DNA of 64,000 bases from Blastopirellula retiformator (GCF_007859755.1 NZ_SJPF01000005.1:310001-374000); one strand, 5' to 3'; numbered from the stretch's first letter, positions 50,567 to 60,838 are shown. The notes: generated by a model not told the origin, from the letters alone. Translations and numbers: made by a program.

Positions 50567-50631
50567 GAAGAGTATCGGCAGTGGGCCAAACGACGTTTTG
50601 ACCCGCTTCGGCGCTAAAAAAGCGAGGCGAA

Positions 50632-50667
50632 AAAGAGGCTGGCCTGCTGGGGCGAGCCTCTTTTTTT
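50632..50667 (+). terminator. Rho-independent terminator after the MFS gene
   Basis: AAAGAGGCT (50632-50640) pairs with AGCCTCTTT (50655-50663), followed by more T. Confidence 0.88.
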
Positions 50668-50784
50668 GCGGGGGCTTTCTGCGCTGCGAAGGGCGAAAAG
50701 CCTATTTTCCCCGAGAAAAACGAGGGAAACAGGCCTTGGCCGAAAACTTGGCGGATTTTCTCCAGATTTTCTAAAGCGTGCGAT

Positions 50785-50812
50785 TTGACTCAGATCGGAT
50801 CCGACCTAGGTT
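50785..50812 (+). promoter_or_regulatory. Possible sigma-70-type promoter of flp
   Basis: TTGACT (50785-50790) and TAGGTT (50807-50812) are 16 bp apart, about 150 bp upstream of the riboswitch. The -35 is good and the -10 weak; planctomycete consensus sequences are not well known to me. Confidence 0.35.
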
Positions 50813-50961
50813 TCAAGTGAACGGGGGAGTAGCCGAACAGGCCAAACCTTGCTCGGCGACACAACGTCGCCGTCATTTCCTGTCGCTTCCGGAATTCTCC
50901 GAGCATTCGAAAAACTCGTTATTTCGGTCAGACAGGCGATGGCCTGCTGCCAATCGTCCTC

Positions 50962-51034
50962 GAAAAGGCAAACCGATCGTGAGGTCGGGACGCAAAGCCA
51001 AGGGCCATGCAAATGGTCGCCAGGCTGCCGAAGG
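50962..51034 (+). ncRNA. Cyclic-di-GMP class I riboswitch aptamer (GEMM-I)
   Basis: The sequence carries the GEMM-I core in order. GGCAAACC is at 50967-50974. A six-pair stem CCGATC/GGTCGG is closed by a GNRA loop, GTGA. The hallmark GGGACGCAAAGCC (50987-50999) follows. A second stem, GGCCAT/ATGGTC, has a GCAA loop. It ends in CCAGGCTGCCGA, whose TGCC pairs back with GGCA to form P1. In GEMM-I the GNRA loop docks into a receptor in the other arm. It lies ~180 nt upstream of the Flp pilin ATG on the same strand, so it should control flp in response to c-di-GMP. No terminator lies directly after the aptamer, so the expression platform is unclear. Confidence 0.88.
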
Positions 51035-51038
51035 GTGT

Positions 51039-51056
51039 GGTGCGAACGTTCGCACC
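51039..51056. promoter_or_regulatory. Perfect palindrome between riboswitch and flp
   Basis: GGTGCGAACGTTCGCACC is an 18-bp perfect dyad that starts four bases after the aptamer. In RNA it could form a hairpin competing with aptamer folding; in DNA it could bind a dimeric regulator. Confidence 0.5.
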
Positions 51057-51216
51057 GCGAATGAGCCTAGATGGCGAAACGAAGGACGTGGCGAAATTCG
51101 TCGTAGGTTGATTTTCAGTTGCAGCTTGCAGGCCGACGTCGGAGACAACGTCAGCGACTGAGAGTCAAAATCGCATCCTTGTTAAATGCCGCTTTTAGGC
51201 ACTGTGGAGAGATCTC

Positions 51217-51420
51217 ATGAACGTTCTCGCTCAAAAGATTCAGAATTTCCTGGTATCCGAAGATGGCCCGACCGCGGTTGAGTACGCCGTGATGTTGGCC
51301 CTGATCGTCATCGTATGCTTGACGGCCATTCAGGCCATCGGTACGCAGGCGAACGCCACGTTTACCAAGATTGGTAACGACATGTCGACCGCCAACGCCA
51401 CCGGCGGCGCCACTCCGTAG
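51217..51420 (+). CDS. flp: Flp-type (type IVb) pilin
   Basis: The 67-residue major pilin of the Tad pilus. It has a short leader ending in Gly17, then PTAVE with Glu at +5 and Tyr at +6 (the Flp 'EY' motif), followed by one hydrophobic helix (about 23-43). Cleavage by the CpaA-type peptidase encoded downstream is expected after Gly17. GGAGAG lies just before the ATG at 51217. A strong terminator follows, so it is a separate, probably highly expressed unit. Confidence 0.92.
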   Translation: MNVLAQKIQNFLVSEDGPTAVEYAVMLALIVIVCLTAIQAIGTQANATFTKIGNDMSTANATGGATP

Positions 51421-51436
51421 TCGACCGACGACCAGC

Positions 51437-51464
51437 AGGGCGTGCGAGTTAAATCGCACGCCCT
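51437..51464 (+). other. Stable hairpin at the end of the flp transcript
   Basis: AGGGCGTGCGA (51437-51447) pairs perfectly with TCGCACGCCCT (51454-51464) across a six-base loop, 16 bp after the flp stop. It has no T run, so it is more likely a 3' stabiliser than a terminator. Confidence 0.6.
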
Positions 51465-51477
51465 ACCCGTTTATTCG

Positions 51478-51530
51478 AAAAGCCCCTTTGACGTCCTCAG
51501 CTGGTCGACGCCAAAGCGGGCTTTTTTTTT
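51478..51530 (+). terminator. Rho-independent terminator after flp
   Basis: AAAAGCCCCTTTG pairs, with one or two mismatches, with CAAAGCGGGCTTTT across a loop, followed by nine T. Confidence 0.85.
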
Positions 51531-51745
51531 CGCCGCCGATCGACGGCTGGCGATGGGGAAAAGGTAGTGACGCGGCGGAGCGACTCGCCACCGTCGTGAA
51601 AAGTAGCGGAAAACCTGCGGCTGCGTCCGTCGTCACGTGCGGCGCATGCTACGTTTTCTGACCAGTCCGCGCAGGCCGCGCGGATCGACACGATTCATGA
51701 GAAGACCGAGAAGCGATCTCGGCGGGGAGCACTCAGGAGAGAACC

Positions 51746-52312
51746 ATGGAATACGTAAACGATTTGGGCGCCGCGATCGCGGAGCATTGGCCGGTTTGGG
51801 TTGTGACCATCACCTTGATCGTCGCTGCGGTGATTGACGGCTTTCAGCTGAAGGTCCCCAACTGGATCACGTTCCCCTTCATCATCGCCGGCTGGATCTA
51901 CAGCGTGGCGGCGTTCGGCTGGGAAGGTCTCGGCTGGAGCATGCTGGGCACGGTCGTCGGTTTGGCGCTGTTGCTGCCGGCTTATGCGATCGGCGGCATG
52001 GGCGCGGGCGACGTCAAGCTGCTAGCTGGCGTTGGCGCCTGGATGTATGGCACGACCACGTTCTACGCATTCTGCATTTCGGCCGTTGTCGGCGCGGTGC
52101 TGGCGATCGGCATGGTCTTGTTCCGAGGGGCTTGGGAAAAGCACTCGAACCAGGCCTGGATGATTTTGAACGAAATTCTGACGATTCGTGACCCGAATCA
52201 GCTTTCGGCGATCGCCGCAGAACGGAAGCCGACCATGATGTTGCTTCCGTACGGCATCCCGATCGCGATCGGCTCGATCGCCTACTTCATTTGGATGGGA
52301 ATGCTGGTATGA
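51746..52312 (+). CDS. cpaA: Prepilin peptidase CpaA/TadV
   Basis: A 188-residue integral-membrane aspartic peptidase (A24 family) that processes Flp prepilins. It consists of about five or six membrane helices with the GxGD motif in 'GGMGAGDVKLL' near 84; the partner Asp is in 'AAVIDGFQLKVPNW' near 30. It lacks the N-terminal methylase domain, as in TadV/CpaA. Its stop overlaps the tadE start (ATGA at 52309-52312), so the two are translationally coupled. Confidence 0.9.
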   Translation: MEYVNDLGAAIAEHWPVWVVTITLIVAAVIDGFQLKVPNWITFPFIIAGWIYSVAAFGWEGLGWSMLGTVVGLALLLPAYAIGGMGAGDVKLLAGVGAWMYGTTTFYAFCISAVVGAVLAIGMVLFRGAWEKHSNQAWMILNEILTIRDPNQLSAIAAERKPTMMLLPYGIPIAIGSIAYFIWMGMLV

Positions 52313-52833
52313 CCCCCACACGAACCGTCTCTGCGGAAGCTGACGTAAATCTCGAGACCTGGACGCCATGTAAAGATGGGTCGACTTTAACGACGCATCA
52401 GTTCAGGTTACATCGACCTTGCCGATTGTACCGATCAAAACGAACGGGAGCGGCTGTCGTCGAATTCGCGATCGTCGCGCCGCTCTTCTTCCTGTTGGTG
52501 TTCGGCATGATCGAATACGGCCGGATGGTGATGGTTCAGCAGGTGATTACGAACGCGTCGCGCGAAGGAGCTCGCCGAGCGGTTCTCGATGGGACGACCA
52601 CTAGCGAAGTGGTCGCCGCGGTCGAAGAATTTCTCGACCAGGCTTCGGTCAACGGACCGAACCTGCAGGTCCGTGTGACGCCGGATCCCCCTGGTACCGC
52701 CGAAAATGGCGACCCAGTGGGAGTGACGATTTCCGTTCCGTTTAGCGACGTCAGTTGGATCCCTTCCCCGATGTATCTCGGGGGAACGACGTTGGAAGCG
52801 AAGACGGTAATGCGTCGCGAAGGAATCAAATAA
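52309..52833 (+). CDS. tadE: TadE-type minor pseudopilin
   Basis: 174 residues from the ATG overlapping the cpaA stop. After a basic ~45-residue N-terminus comes the TadE domain: 'RTGAAVVEFAIVAPLFFLLV', with Glu in the helix start and 'GMIEYGRMVMVQQVITNASR' following. TadE-like proteins are processed like pilins and help initiate the pilus. The N-terminus is longer than usual, and an internal start is possible. No tadF or tadG follows. Confidence 0.85.
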   Translation: MTPTRTVSAEADVNLETWTPCKDGSTLTTHQFRLHRPCRLYRSKRTGAAVVEFAIVAPLFFLLVFGMIEYGRMVMVQQVITNASREGARRAVLDGTTTSEVVAAVEEFLDQASVNGPNLQVRVTPDPPGTAENGDPVGVTISVPFSDVSWIPSPMYLGGTTLEAKTVMRREGIK

Positions 52834-53019
52834 ACGACTCCAGATGGCGCCAGATGCGACAGTGGAATCGACTGAATCGGTTGTAGTGGTGCGCTGGCGT
52901 GGGTTGGCTTCGCATCGAAAGTACGCCGATGAAGGAATTAACTATTTTGCGCTATGGCCAAGCGCTCATTGCTAGCACGTTTACGACGGCACGGAGGCTA
53001 GCAAACTAAGGAAACATTC

Positions 53020-54180
53020 ATGCGTCCCAAATCGTTAATTCTGATCGTATTCGCCCTGGGCTGTGGGCTGGTAGCCTCGATCGGCATCAGCCAGGTTCTG
53101 GAAAGCAAAAGCCAGCAGGCCGCCGCTCCCCAGATAGAGATGGAGAACATCTTCGTCGCGATCGAAGATATCGACATCAACGAGCCGCTGACCCCGGAAC
53201 TGATCAAGCTTGAGCCGTGGCCCAAAGACAAAGTGCCCGAAGGCGCGGTCACCAACCTGGAAGAGCTCGAGAATCGTCGCCCCCGCGTGCGTCTGTACGC
53301 TGGTGAGCCGATTCTGGAACGCAAGCTGTTTGGGTCGAACGAAGACAAGGGCGCCTCGAAGATGATTCCGTCGGGCTACCGCGTGCACTCGGTTCGCGTG
53401 ACCGCCGAGAGCTCGGCCTCTGGGCTGATCTTGCCGGGCGACCGCGTCGATGTGCTGGTTTACCTGCGTAGCTCGGGCGCAATCAACAAGACGCTGACCC
53501 GCACCATTTTGGAGAACGTGCGCGTCTTCGCGGTGAACGAACAAACGCATCGCGAAACCGACTCGGAAGGAAACACGATCAACGCCAAGACGGTTTCGCT
53601 GCTGGTGAAGCCGAGCCAGGTCGAGATTTTGATGTTGGCGAGCCAACTGGGCCAATTGAGCCTGTCGCTACGTCCGCCGAACGAACAAGTGACCGACGCC
53701 GACGAAACCGACGACGCCACGGTTGAGGAGCTGTTGGGCATCGACGAAGACGCTGACCCGAAGAAGACGGAACGCAAGCCGATCGCCAAGAAGGAGTCGG
53801 ACTCTGGCGGCGGGTTCCTTGGTTTCCTGCAGAACTACGGCGGCAGCAAACCGCTGGAAGTTCCGGTCGCCGAGACCGGCCCGCAGTGGACGATGGACCT
53901 GCTCGACCCGAACGGCGTGCGTCGCTTTGAGTTTGGTGAAGAAGGCAAGCTTCCGACCGAAGTCGCACCGGGCGCCGCCAGCGCACCGTCGCCGGCTCCG
54001 GTTTCCGTCCCAATGCAAGGATTGGGCGCTCCGGCGATGCCGCTGGGACCGGGCTTCGCTCCGAATGGAGCGGGCGCCGCGGGCGGTCTTGGACTGCCGA
54101 GCGGAATGACCGGAAGCGGCGATTTGAGAATGGATGACGCGTCGCCTGACGACGCGGCTCCGCAGGGCCTGGATGACTAA
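53020..54180 (+). CDS. cpaB: Flp pilus assembly protein CpaB/RcpC
   Basis: 386 residues. An N-terminal hydrophobic segment (4-22) is followed by an SAF domain ('VAIEDIDINEPLTPELIKL', 'GEPILERKLF') and the RcpC region with 'SGLILPGDRVDVLVYLRS'. It sits in the periplasm near the secretin and is thought to modulate it. The C-terminal ~140 residues are acidic then Pro/Gly/Ala-rich and look lineage-specific. The preceding gap (52834-53019) shows no gene. Confidence 0.88.
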   Translation: MRPKSLILIVFALGCGLVASIGISQVLESKSQQAAAPQIEMENIFVAIEDIDINEPLTPELIKLEPWPKDKVPEGAVTNLEELENRRPRVRLYAGEPILERKLFGSNEDKGASKMIPSGYRVHSVRVTAESSASGLILPGDRVDVLVYLRSSGAINKTLTRTILENVRVFAVNEQTHRETDSEGNTINAKTVSLLVKPSQVEILMLASQLGQLSLSLRPPNEQVTDADETDDATVEELLGIDEDADPKKTERKPIAKKESDSGGGFLGFLQNYGGSKPLEVPVAETGPQWTMDLLDPNGVRRFEFGEEGKLPTEVAPGAASAPSPAPVSVPMQGLGAPAMPLGPGFAPNGAGAAGGLGLPSGMTGSGDLRMDDASPDDAAPQGLDD

Positions 54181-54259
54181 GTAAGCAGACAACGGAATTC
54201 GATTCGGGCAAGTGGGTTCACGGATTGAACGCACGCCCAATACGCAAGGATGTTCACGG

Positions 54260-55882
54260 ATGATCACTTTTCGCCGCCCTCTGGGGTTTCTGTATCGCTG
54301 TGCGGTCGCTTGTATGCTGACCGCACTGGCGACCGCCGCCCACGCCCAAAATCCGGGCGCCGTGCCGAGCGTTAACTTTTCGGTCGACGCTCCCAATCAG
54401 CGATTGGAGATGATGGTCAACTCCAGTCGCATCTTCACGCTGGACGCCAAGATTCCGAAGGCGCAGGTCAACAACCCTGACTTGCTGCGGTTGACCCCGC
54501 TGGCCCCGAACAAGATCCAAGTCTCGGCCCTCAAGCCGGGCGTGACGCAGGTCAACCTGTGGAACGAGGACGGCAATATCCACACGATCGACGTGATCAT
54601 CATCGGCGACGGTCGCGAATTGCAGCTGTTGCTCGAGACGGAGTTCCCCAACTCCTCGATCAAGGTGCGTCCGCTGGCCAGCAGCGTCGTGCTCTCGGGC
54701 TATGTCGATCGCCCGGAAGCGGTCAGCCGAATCGTGGCGATTGCCGAAGATTACTACCCGAAAGTCATTAACAACATCAACGTCGGCGGCGTGCAGCAGG
54801 TGATGCTGAAGGTGAAGGTATACGAAGTCTCGCGCACCAAGTTGCGTCAGCTCGGCATCGACTGGGCCTCGATCGGCAGCGAGTACTTCGTCAGCTCGAC
54901 CGCCTCCAGCATCCTGGGCCCGGCCGGCGTGTTGACCAGCGGCGCCCGCGACGGCCTGGAAGCGACCGCCCAAACGGTTCAGTTTGGCGTGCTCGGCTCG
55001 CAAACGCAGTTTTACGGTTTTATGGAAGCCCTGCGGCAAAAAAACGTCGCCAAATTGACGTCGGAACCGACGCTGACCACCATTAGCGGACGACCAGCGA
55101 GCTTTCTGTCGGGCGGTGAAGTGCCGATTCAAGTCGCCTCCGGCCTCGGTACTACCTCGATTGAGTTCAAAGACTTTGGTACGCGAGTCGACTTTGTGCC
55201 GATCGTCTTGGGTAATGGCAATCTGAAGTTGGAGGTGCGGCCAGAAGTGAGCGAAGTCGACGCCAGTTTGGCGGTCGGTGGCACGCCTGGTTTCCGGACG
55301 CGACGGGCCGACACCGCCGTCGAGATGAAAGCGGGACAGTCGATGGCGTTGGCCGGATTGATTCAGGAAAAGATCGAAACGGAAAGCCGCGGTGTACCGT
55401 ACTTGGCCGATTTGCCGTGGGTTGGCGCCGCGTTCCGCCGCAACGTCGATCGTCGCAACGAAGTAGAACTGTTGATCATCGTGACGCCCGAGTTGATTGG
55501 CCCGCTCAATCCGGAAGAAGTGCCGTGCGAATACCCCGGCTCGAACACCGGCATCGTCAACGACTGCGAACTGTATGGTCGCGGTTATGTCGAAGTTCCG
55601 GCTTGCCCGCCGGGCGGCGCCTGCATCGATGGCGGCATGCCGGGGATGATCGGCCCGTACGACGGCGAAAACATCGCCCCGGGACCGCCGGTGATCGAGA
55701 TGTCGGAACCGGTGATTCAGGGTCAGATGATGCATTCGCCGGCTCCGGCGCATCAGCCGGCCCCAGCCCCGAGCCCCGCTCCGGCCAAGCCGGCGATGGT
55801 GGAAACGTCAAATCCGCTGCAGCCGGCGCTGTCGGAACCAGCGTTGATCGGACCGGTCGGTTATGACGCTTTGAGATTTTAA
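54260..55882 (+). CDS. cpaC: Tad pilus secretin CpaC/RcpA
   Basis: The outer-membrane channel of the Tad system. 540 residues from the ATG at 54260, with AAGGA upstream; the frame is open to 54212. A signal peptide ends at 'AAHAQ'. The pilus-secretin N-terminal domain ('RIFTLDAKIPKAQVNNPDLL') and a BON-like part ('LASSVVLSGYVDRPEAV') precede the secretin domain ('TSEPTLTTISGRPASFLSGG', 'VEMKAGQSMALAGLI'). A Pro/Ala/Gly-rich tail follows after residue ~430. Confidence 0.92.
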   Translation: MITFRRPLGFLYRCAVACMLTALATAAHAQNPGAVPSVNFSVDAPNQRLEMMVNSSRIFTLDAKIPKAQVNNPDLLRLTPLAPNKIQVSALKPGVTQVNLWNEDGNIHTIDVIIIGDGRELQLLLETEFPNSSIKVRPLASSVVLSGYVDRPEAVSRIVAIAEDYYPKVINNINVGGVQQVMLKVKVYEVSRTKLRQLGIDWASIGSEYFVSSTASSILGPAGVLTSGARDGLEATAQTVQFGVLGSQTQFYGFMEALRQKNVAKLTSEPTLTTISGRPASFLSGGEVPIQVASGLGTTSIEFKDFGTRVDFVPIVLGNGNLKLEVRPEVSEVDASLAVGGTPGFRTRRADTAVEMKAGQSMALAGLIQEKIETESRGVPYLADLPWVGAAFRRNVDRRNEVELLIIVTPELIGPLNPEEVPCEYPGSNTGIVNDCELYGRGYVEVPACPPGGACIDGGMPGMIGPYDGENIAPGPPVIEMSEPVIQGQMMHSPAPAHQPAPAPSPAPAKPAMVETSNPLQPALSEPALIGPVGYDALRF

Positions 55883-55981
55883 AAGCGTCGCGCCGATCGC
55901 GTACTACACTTACTTAACTTGCACTTTGGCTAAGTCCGTCTGTAGTAGCGCCTTGGCGACGCATTAAGAAGAAAAGCGGCT

Positions 55982-57238
55982 ATGAACAACGTATTACGAG
56001 TCGCGTTGGTGGATCCAACCGACTCGACGAGAGAAATGCTGAAGTCGACGCTGCTCGGCATGGAAGTAATCTGGCTCGAAGCCGAGTGCTCTCGGTACGA
56101 GTTCTTTGCGGACGTGGTCGGGCAAACCAATCCCGACATTGGCGTCGTCTCCCTGGACGGCAATCCCGAGAAAGCGCTGGCCCTGATCGAAGAGCTGCAC
56201 GACGTGAATCCGGAGTGCAGCATCCTGGTCGTCAGCGCCTCGACCGATGGCAACATGATCTTGCGCTCCATGCGCGCCGGCGCCAAAGAGTTTCTGACCC
56301 ACCCCGTGGTGCTGGAAGACCTGGTCGCCGCCCTCGAGCGAATCAGCAATCAGAAGTTCGGCAAGGGCGAATCACGCTCGCGCGGTTGTCGGGTGATCAC
56401 CGTTGGCGGCGCCACCGGCGGCGTCGGCGCGACTAGCCTGGCAGTCAATCTCGGCTGTATCCTGGCGTCGAACGAGAAGAACAACGTGGTGCTGATCGAC
56501 CTCGATCTCGCCTTGGGCGACGCCGACGTGTTCCTTGACACCATTCCCGACTACACGTTGGTCGACGTCGCGCAGAACATCCAGCGACTCGACTTCAACT
56601 TGCTAAAGCGATCGTTGACCAAGCACTCGTCCGGTCTGTACCTGCTGCCGCGACCGGTGCAGTTGCATGACGACTCGCTGATCAGCCCAGCCGACTTCTC
56701 TCGCGTGATCGGCTTGCTTAAGGCGACCTTCACGCACCTGATCATCGACCTGTCGAAGGGGTTCCGTCCGCTCGACTTCGTCGCGATGCGAGAAGCGCAT
56801 GACAACCTGATGGTGATTCAGCTTGATCTTCCCTGTCTGCGCAACGTCGTGCGGCTGATGATGTCGTTTGCCGAAACCGACGGTTTGAAAGAGAAGACCC
56901 GCATCGTGGTTAATCGCGTCGGCCTCGACTCGGGCCAGATCAGCCTGAAGAAGGCGCAGGAGACGATCGGCAGCGAGATCTATTGGCAGATCCCCAACGA
57001 CTATCGTGTGATGGTCGAGGTGCGCAACAACGGCGTGCCGCTGATCGAACAGGCTCCTCGGGCCGGCATCACGCAGGCGATTTCGAGCCTGGCCGATGCG
57101 TTGTCAGGCGACAGCAAGAAGGCGGCCGCGGCCGGCAAGGCGGGAATCAGCCGTTGGTTTGGCTTCCTCGGCGGCAGCAAGCAGGCCGGCGAAAAGCAAG
57201 CTTCGGCCGAAGAGGGCGAAGAGACCGTCTCGAAGTAG
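55982..57238 (+). CDS. cpaE: Tad pilus ATPase CpaE/TadZ
   Basis: 418 residues with an N-terminal receiver-like domain (1-120) and a MinD/ParA-type ATPase with a deviant P-loop in 'VGGATGGVGATSLAVNL' near 141. TadZ/CpaE localises the pilus machinery at the pole. 'VLIDLDLALGDADVFLD' is the ParA-like box. The C-terminus is Ala/Lys-rich. Confidence 0.9.
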   Translation: MNNVLRVALVDPTDSTREMLKSTLLGMEVIWLEAECSRYEFFADVVGQTNPDIGVVSLDGNPEKALALIEELHDVNPECSILVVSASTDGNMILRSMRAGAKEFLTHPVVLEDLVAALERISNQKFGKGESRSRGCRVITVGGATGGVGATSLAVNLGCILASNEKNNVVLIDLDLALGDADVFLDTIPDYTLVDVAQNIQRLDFNLLKRSLTKHSSGLYLLPRPVQLHDDSLISPADFSRVIGLLKATFTHLIIDLSKGFRPLDFVAMREAHDNLMVIQLDLPCLRNVVRLMMSFAETDGLKEKTRIVVNRVGLDSGQISLKKAQETIGSEIYWQIPNDYRVMVEVRNNGVPLIEQAPRAGITQAISSLADALSGDSKKAAAAGKAGISRWFGFLGGSKQAGEKQASAEEGEETVSK

Positions 57239-57478
57239 CCGTTGGCTCGCATTCTCGTGAAACAAGGCCCCGCCAATCTCGAGCCGGGCGTGGGTCGCAG
57301 TTGCCGCAAAATCGGTACGACCCGATCGGTGCGCAAGGTCGCCGAAATTCTTCCGACATTGTCAATCGTATGACGTATATTTTCCACGAGGTCCAGTGGC
57401 CGTCGCCCCTGACGGTATGCGCTCGATTTCTAGAACATCCGCATATAGCGTCGCATGAAGCCGACGCGGAGAAAAGAC

Positions 57479-58804
<1,326 letters not shown>

Positions 58805-58843
58805 CCCCTAGTTCCAGGAAGGCGCCAAACGAGGTAAGCCCCC

Positions 58844-59806
58844 ATGTTGTCAATTGTAATCCCTATCGTCGTCTTTGTAGGCATCGCCGCCTTGGTAGGC
58901 GGCGTAGCGCTCAGTTTCCGGGGCGCCGGGAGCGAAGAAGCGGAAATGCGGCTCGATGCGCTGACCGGCGCTGGTCAGCCGCACGGAAAAGAGGCGGAGC
59001 AGAACACCGGGTTGCTCTCCGGTTTTCAGGACGAAGGAAACGCCCTGGAAGCCTACATCATGCAGTTCTTCAATCTCCGGTTGTTTCTCGATCAGGCCGA
59101 CATGTCGATGTCGGTCGCCAACCTGGTGATGATTTGCGGCGGCATCGGCGCTGCCGGCGGCATCCTGCCGATCTTGCTGGGGGCGCCAATCTGGATCGCA
59201 CCGATTACCGCGCTGTTATTGGCCGGCATTCCGATCCTGGTCGTCCACTTCAAACGCAAATCGCGGCTCAACAAGTTCGGCAAGCAGTTGCCCGACGCGC
59301 TGGAGTTGATCTCGCGGGCCCTTCGCGCTGGTCATAGCTTGGGCGCCGGTTTTCGCCTGGTGAGCGAAGAAATGGATGACCCGATCGGGCGCGAGTTTCA
59401 AAAGGTGTTTGAGGCCCAAAACCTGGGCGTTTCGCTGGAAGACGCGATCACCGACATGACCGAGCGGGTGCCGAACCTCGACCTGAAGTTCTTTGGCACC
59501 GCGATTATCTTGCAGCGCCAAACGGGCGGCGACTTGGCCGAAATCTTGGATAAGATCGGCCGCCTGGTTCGTCAACGTCTCGAACTGTTCGGCACCATTC
59601 AGGCGCTGACCGGCGAAGGTCGTATCTCTGGCATCGTGCTGCTAGGTTTGCCGCCGGCGCTGTTTGTGGCGCTGTGGCGACTCAACCCAGGCTACGTCAT
59701 GACGCTGTTCACCGACCCGCTTGGCAACAAGATGCTGGCCGGGGCGATTCTGATGCAGCTGATCGGCGCGTACGTCATCCAAAAAATCATCGATATCAAA
59801 GTGTAG
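58844..59806 (+). CDS. tadB: Tad pilus inner-membrane protein TadB
   Basis: A 320-residue platform protein with membrane helices near the N-terminus, at about 90-135 and at the C-terminus, around a T2SSF domain ('LPDALELISRALRAGHSLGA', 'QRQTGGDLAEILDKIGRL'). With TadC it forms the inner-membrane platform acted on by CpaF. It ends eight bases before tadC. Confidence 0.92.
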   Translation: MLSIVIPIVVFVGIAALVGGVALSFRGAGSEEAEMRLDALTGAGQPHGKEAEQNTGLLSGFQDEGNALEAYIMQFFNLRLFLDQADMSMSVANLVMICGGIGAAGGILPILLGAPIWIAPITALLLAGIPILVVHFKRKSRLNKFGKQLPDALELISRALRAGHSLGAGFRLVSEEMDDPIGREFQKVFEAQNLGVSLEDAITDMTERVPNLDLKFFGTAIILQRQTGGDLAEILDKIGRLVRQRLELFGTIQALTGEGRISGIVLLGLPPALFVALWRLNPGYVMTLFTDPLGNKMLAGAILMQLIGAYVIQKIIDIKV

Positions 59807-59814
59807 GCGAAACC

Positions 59815-60774
59815 ATGGAATCATTATTCAGTTGGACCTTGTTGGTACCGCTGGCCGTCTTTGGTCTAATCGCTGCCGGCGTCTGGTGGTTGGTCGACGC
59901 GATGTCGGCGAGCGGTTCTCGCGCCGAAGATCGTCTGGACGAATTCAAAGACCCGGTCGGCAAGAAGGCTCGCGAAGATCGCGCTGGCAATGCGGTCTCG
60001 AAAGTGCTCGAGAAAGCGACGCCGGCGCTGGCCGCTCCGCTACAACCGAAAAACGTCAAAGACGCCAACGCGCTGAAAGAAGCATTGACCCACGCCGGTT
60101 TCCGTAGCGAGTCGGCCCCGCAGGTTTTCCTCGGGCTGAAGTTCGCCAGCTTGATGCTGGGCTTGATCGCCGGCGGCGGGTTGGTTCTTTTCCTGGGCAA
60201 CTACACGCAAAGCGACCTGTTTAAGGGGATCGCCATCGCGGGCGTCTCGTTCTACATTCCGTCGATCGGTTTGTGGTACCTGGGCAAGAAGCGAAAAGAA
60301 CAGATCTTCCGCGGTCTGCCGGACGCGCTCGACCTGATGGTCGTCTGCGTCGAGGCGGGGCTTGGTCTCGACCAGGCGATGCGCCGCGTTTCGGAAGAAA
60401 TGAAAAAGACCTATCGCGTCATCGCCGAAGAGTTCGGCCTCTGTAACTTCCAACTGCAAGTCGGTCGCGCCCGTACCGACGTGTTGCACGAATTGGGAAG
60501 TCGCACCGGCGTCGAAGACTTGCGTTCGCTCGCGGCGATCTTGATTCAGGCCGATAAGTTCGGTTCCAGTATCGCTCAGGCGCTTCGCGTGCAAAGCGAT
60601 GCGATGCGTACACGTCGTCGCCAGATCGCGGAAGAAAAAGCGGCCAAGACCGCGGTCAAGATGATCTTCCCGCTGGTGTTCTTCATCTTCCCCGGCATCT
60701 TTGTGGTGCTGGTCGGACCGGCCGCGATTACCGTGATCCGCGAGATGTTGCCGATGATGGCCGCCAACAGCTAA
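59815..60774 (+). CDS. tadC: Tad pilus inner-membrane protein TadC
   Basis: 319 residues from the ATG at 59815. It is a T2SSF-family partner of TadB: 'GLPDALDLMVVCVEAGLGLD' near 165 and 'LGSRTGVEDLRSLAAILIQA', followed by two C-terminal helices. It is the last gene of the Tad operon, ended by a strong terminator. Confidence 0.92.
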   Translation: MESLFSWTLLVPLAVFGLIAAGVWWLVDAMSASGSRAEDRLDEFKDPVGKKAREDRAGNAVSKVLEKATPALAAPLQPKNVKDANALKEALTHAGFRSESAPQVFLGLKFASLMLGLIAGGGLVLFLGNYTQSDLFKGIAIAGVSFYIPSIGLWYLGKKRKEQIFRGLPDALDLMVVCVEAGLGLDQAMRRVSEEMKKTYRVIAEEFGLCNFQLQVGRARTDVLHELGSRTGVEDLRSLAAILIQADKFGSSIAQALRVQSDAMRTRRRQIAEEKAAKTAVKMIFPLVFFIFPGIFVVLVGPAAITVIREMLPMMAANS

Positions 60775-60802
60775 TCGGCACAACCGGCAAAGCTTGACAT
60801 GC

Positions 60803-60838
60803 AAAGCCTGGTCTCCCCCGCGGAGACCAGGCTTTTTT
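60803..60838 (+). terminator. Rho-independent terminator of the Tad operon
   Basis: AAAGCCTGGTCTCC (60803-60816) pairs perfectly with GGAGACCAGGCTTT (60822-60835), with T to 60838. Confidence 0.93.

Larger units (their letters stand above)
50567..51216 (+). other. Long leader region of the Flp pilin gene
   Basis: 650 bp holding, in order, the transporter terminator (50632-50667), a possible promoter (50785-50812), a cyclic-di-GMP riboswitch (50962-51034), a perfect 18-bp palindrome (51039-51056) and a small TGCC/GGCA hairpin just before the flp ribosome-binding site. No protein gene is supported. Confidence 0.7.
51421..51745 (+). other. flp-cpaA intergenic region
   Basis: 325 bp holding a stable hairpin (51437-51464) and a terminator (51478-51530), then about 200 bp that must include a promoter for the main Tad operon. 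AGGAGA precedes the cpaA ATG. No gene is seen. Confidence 0.5.
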
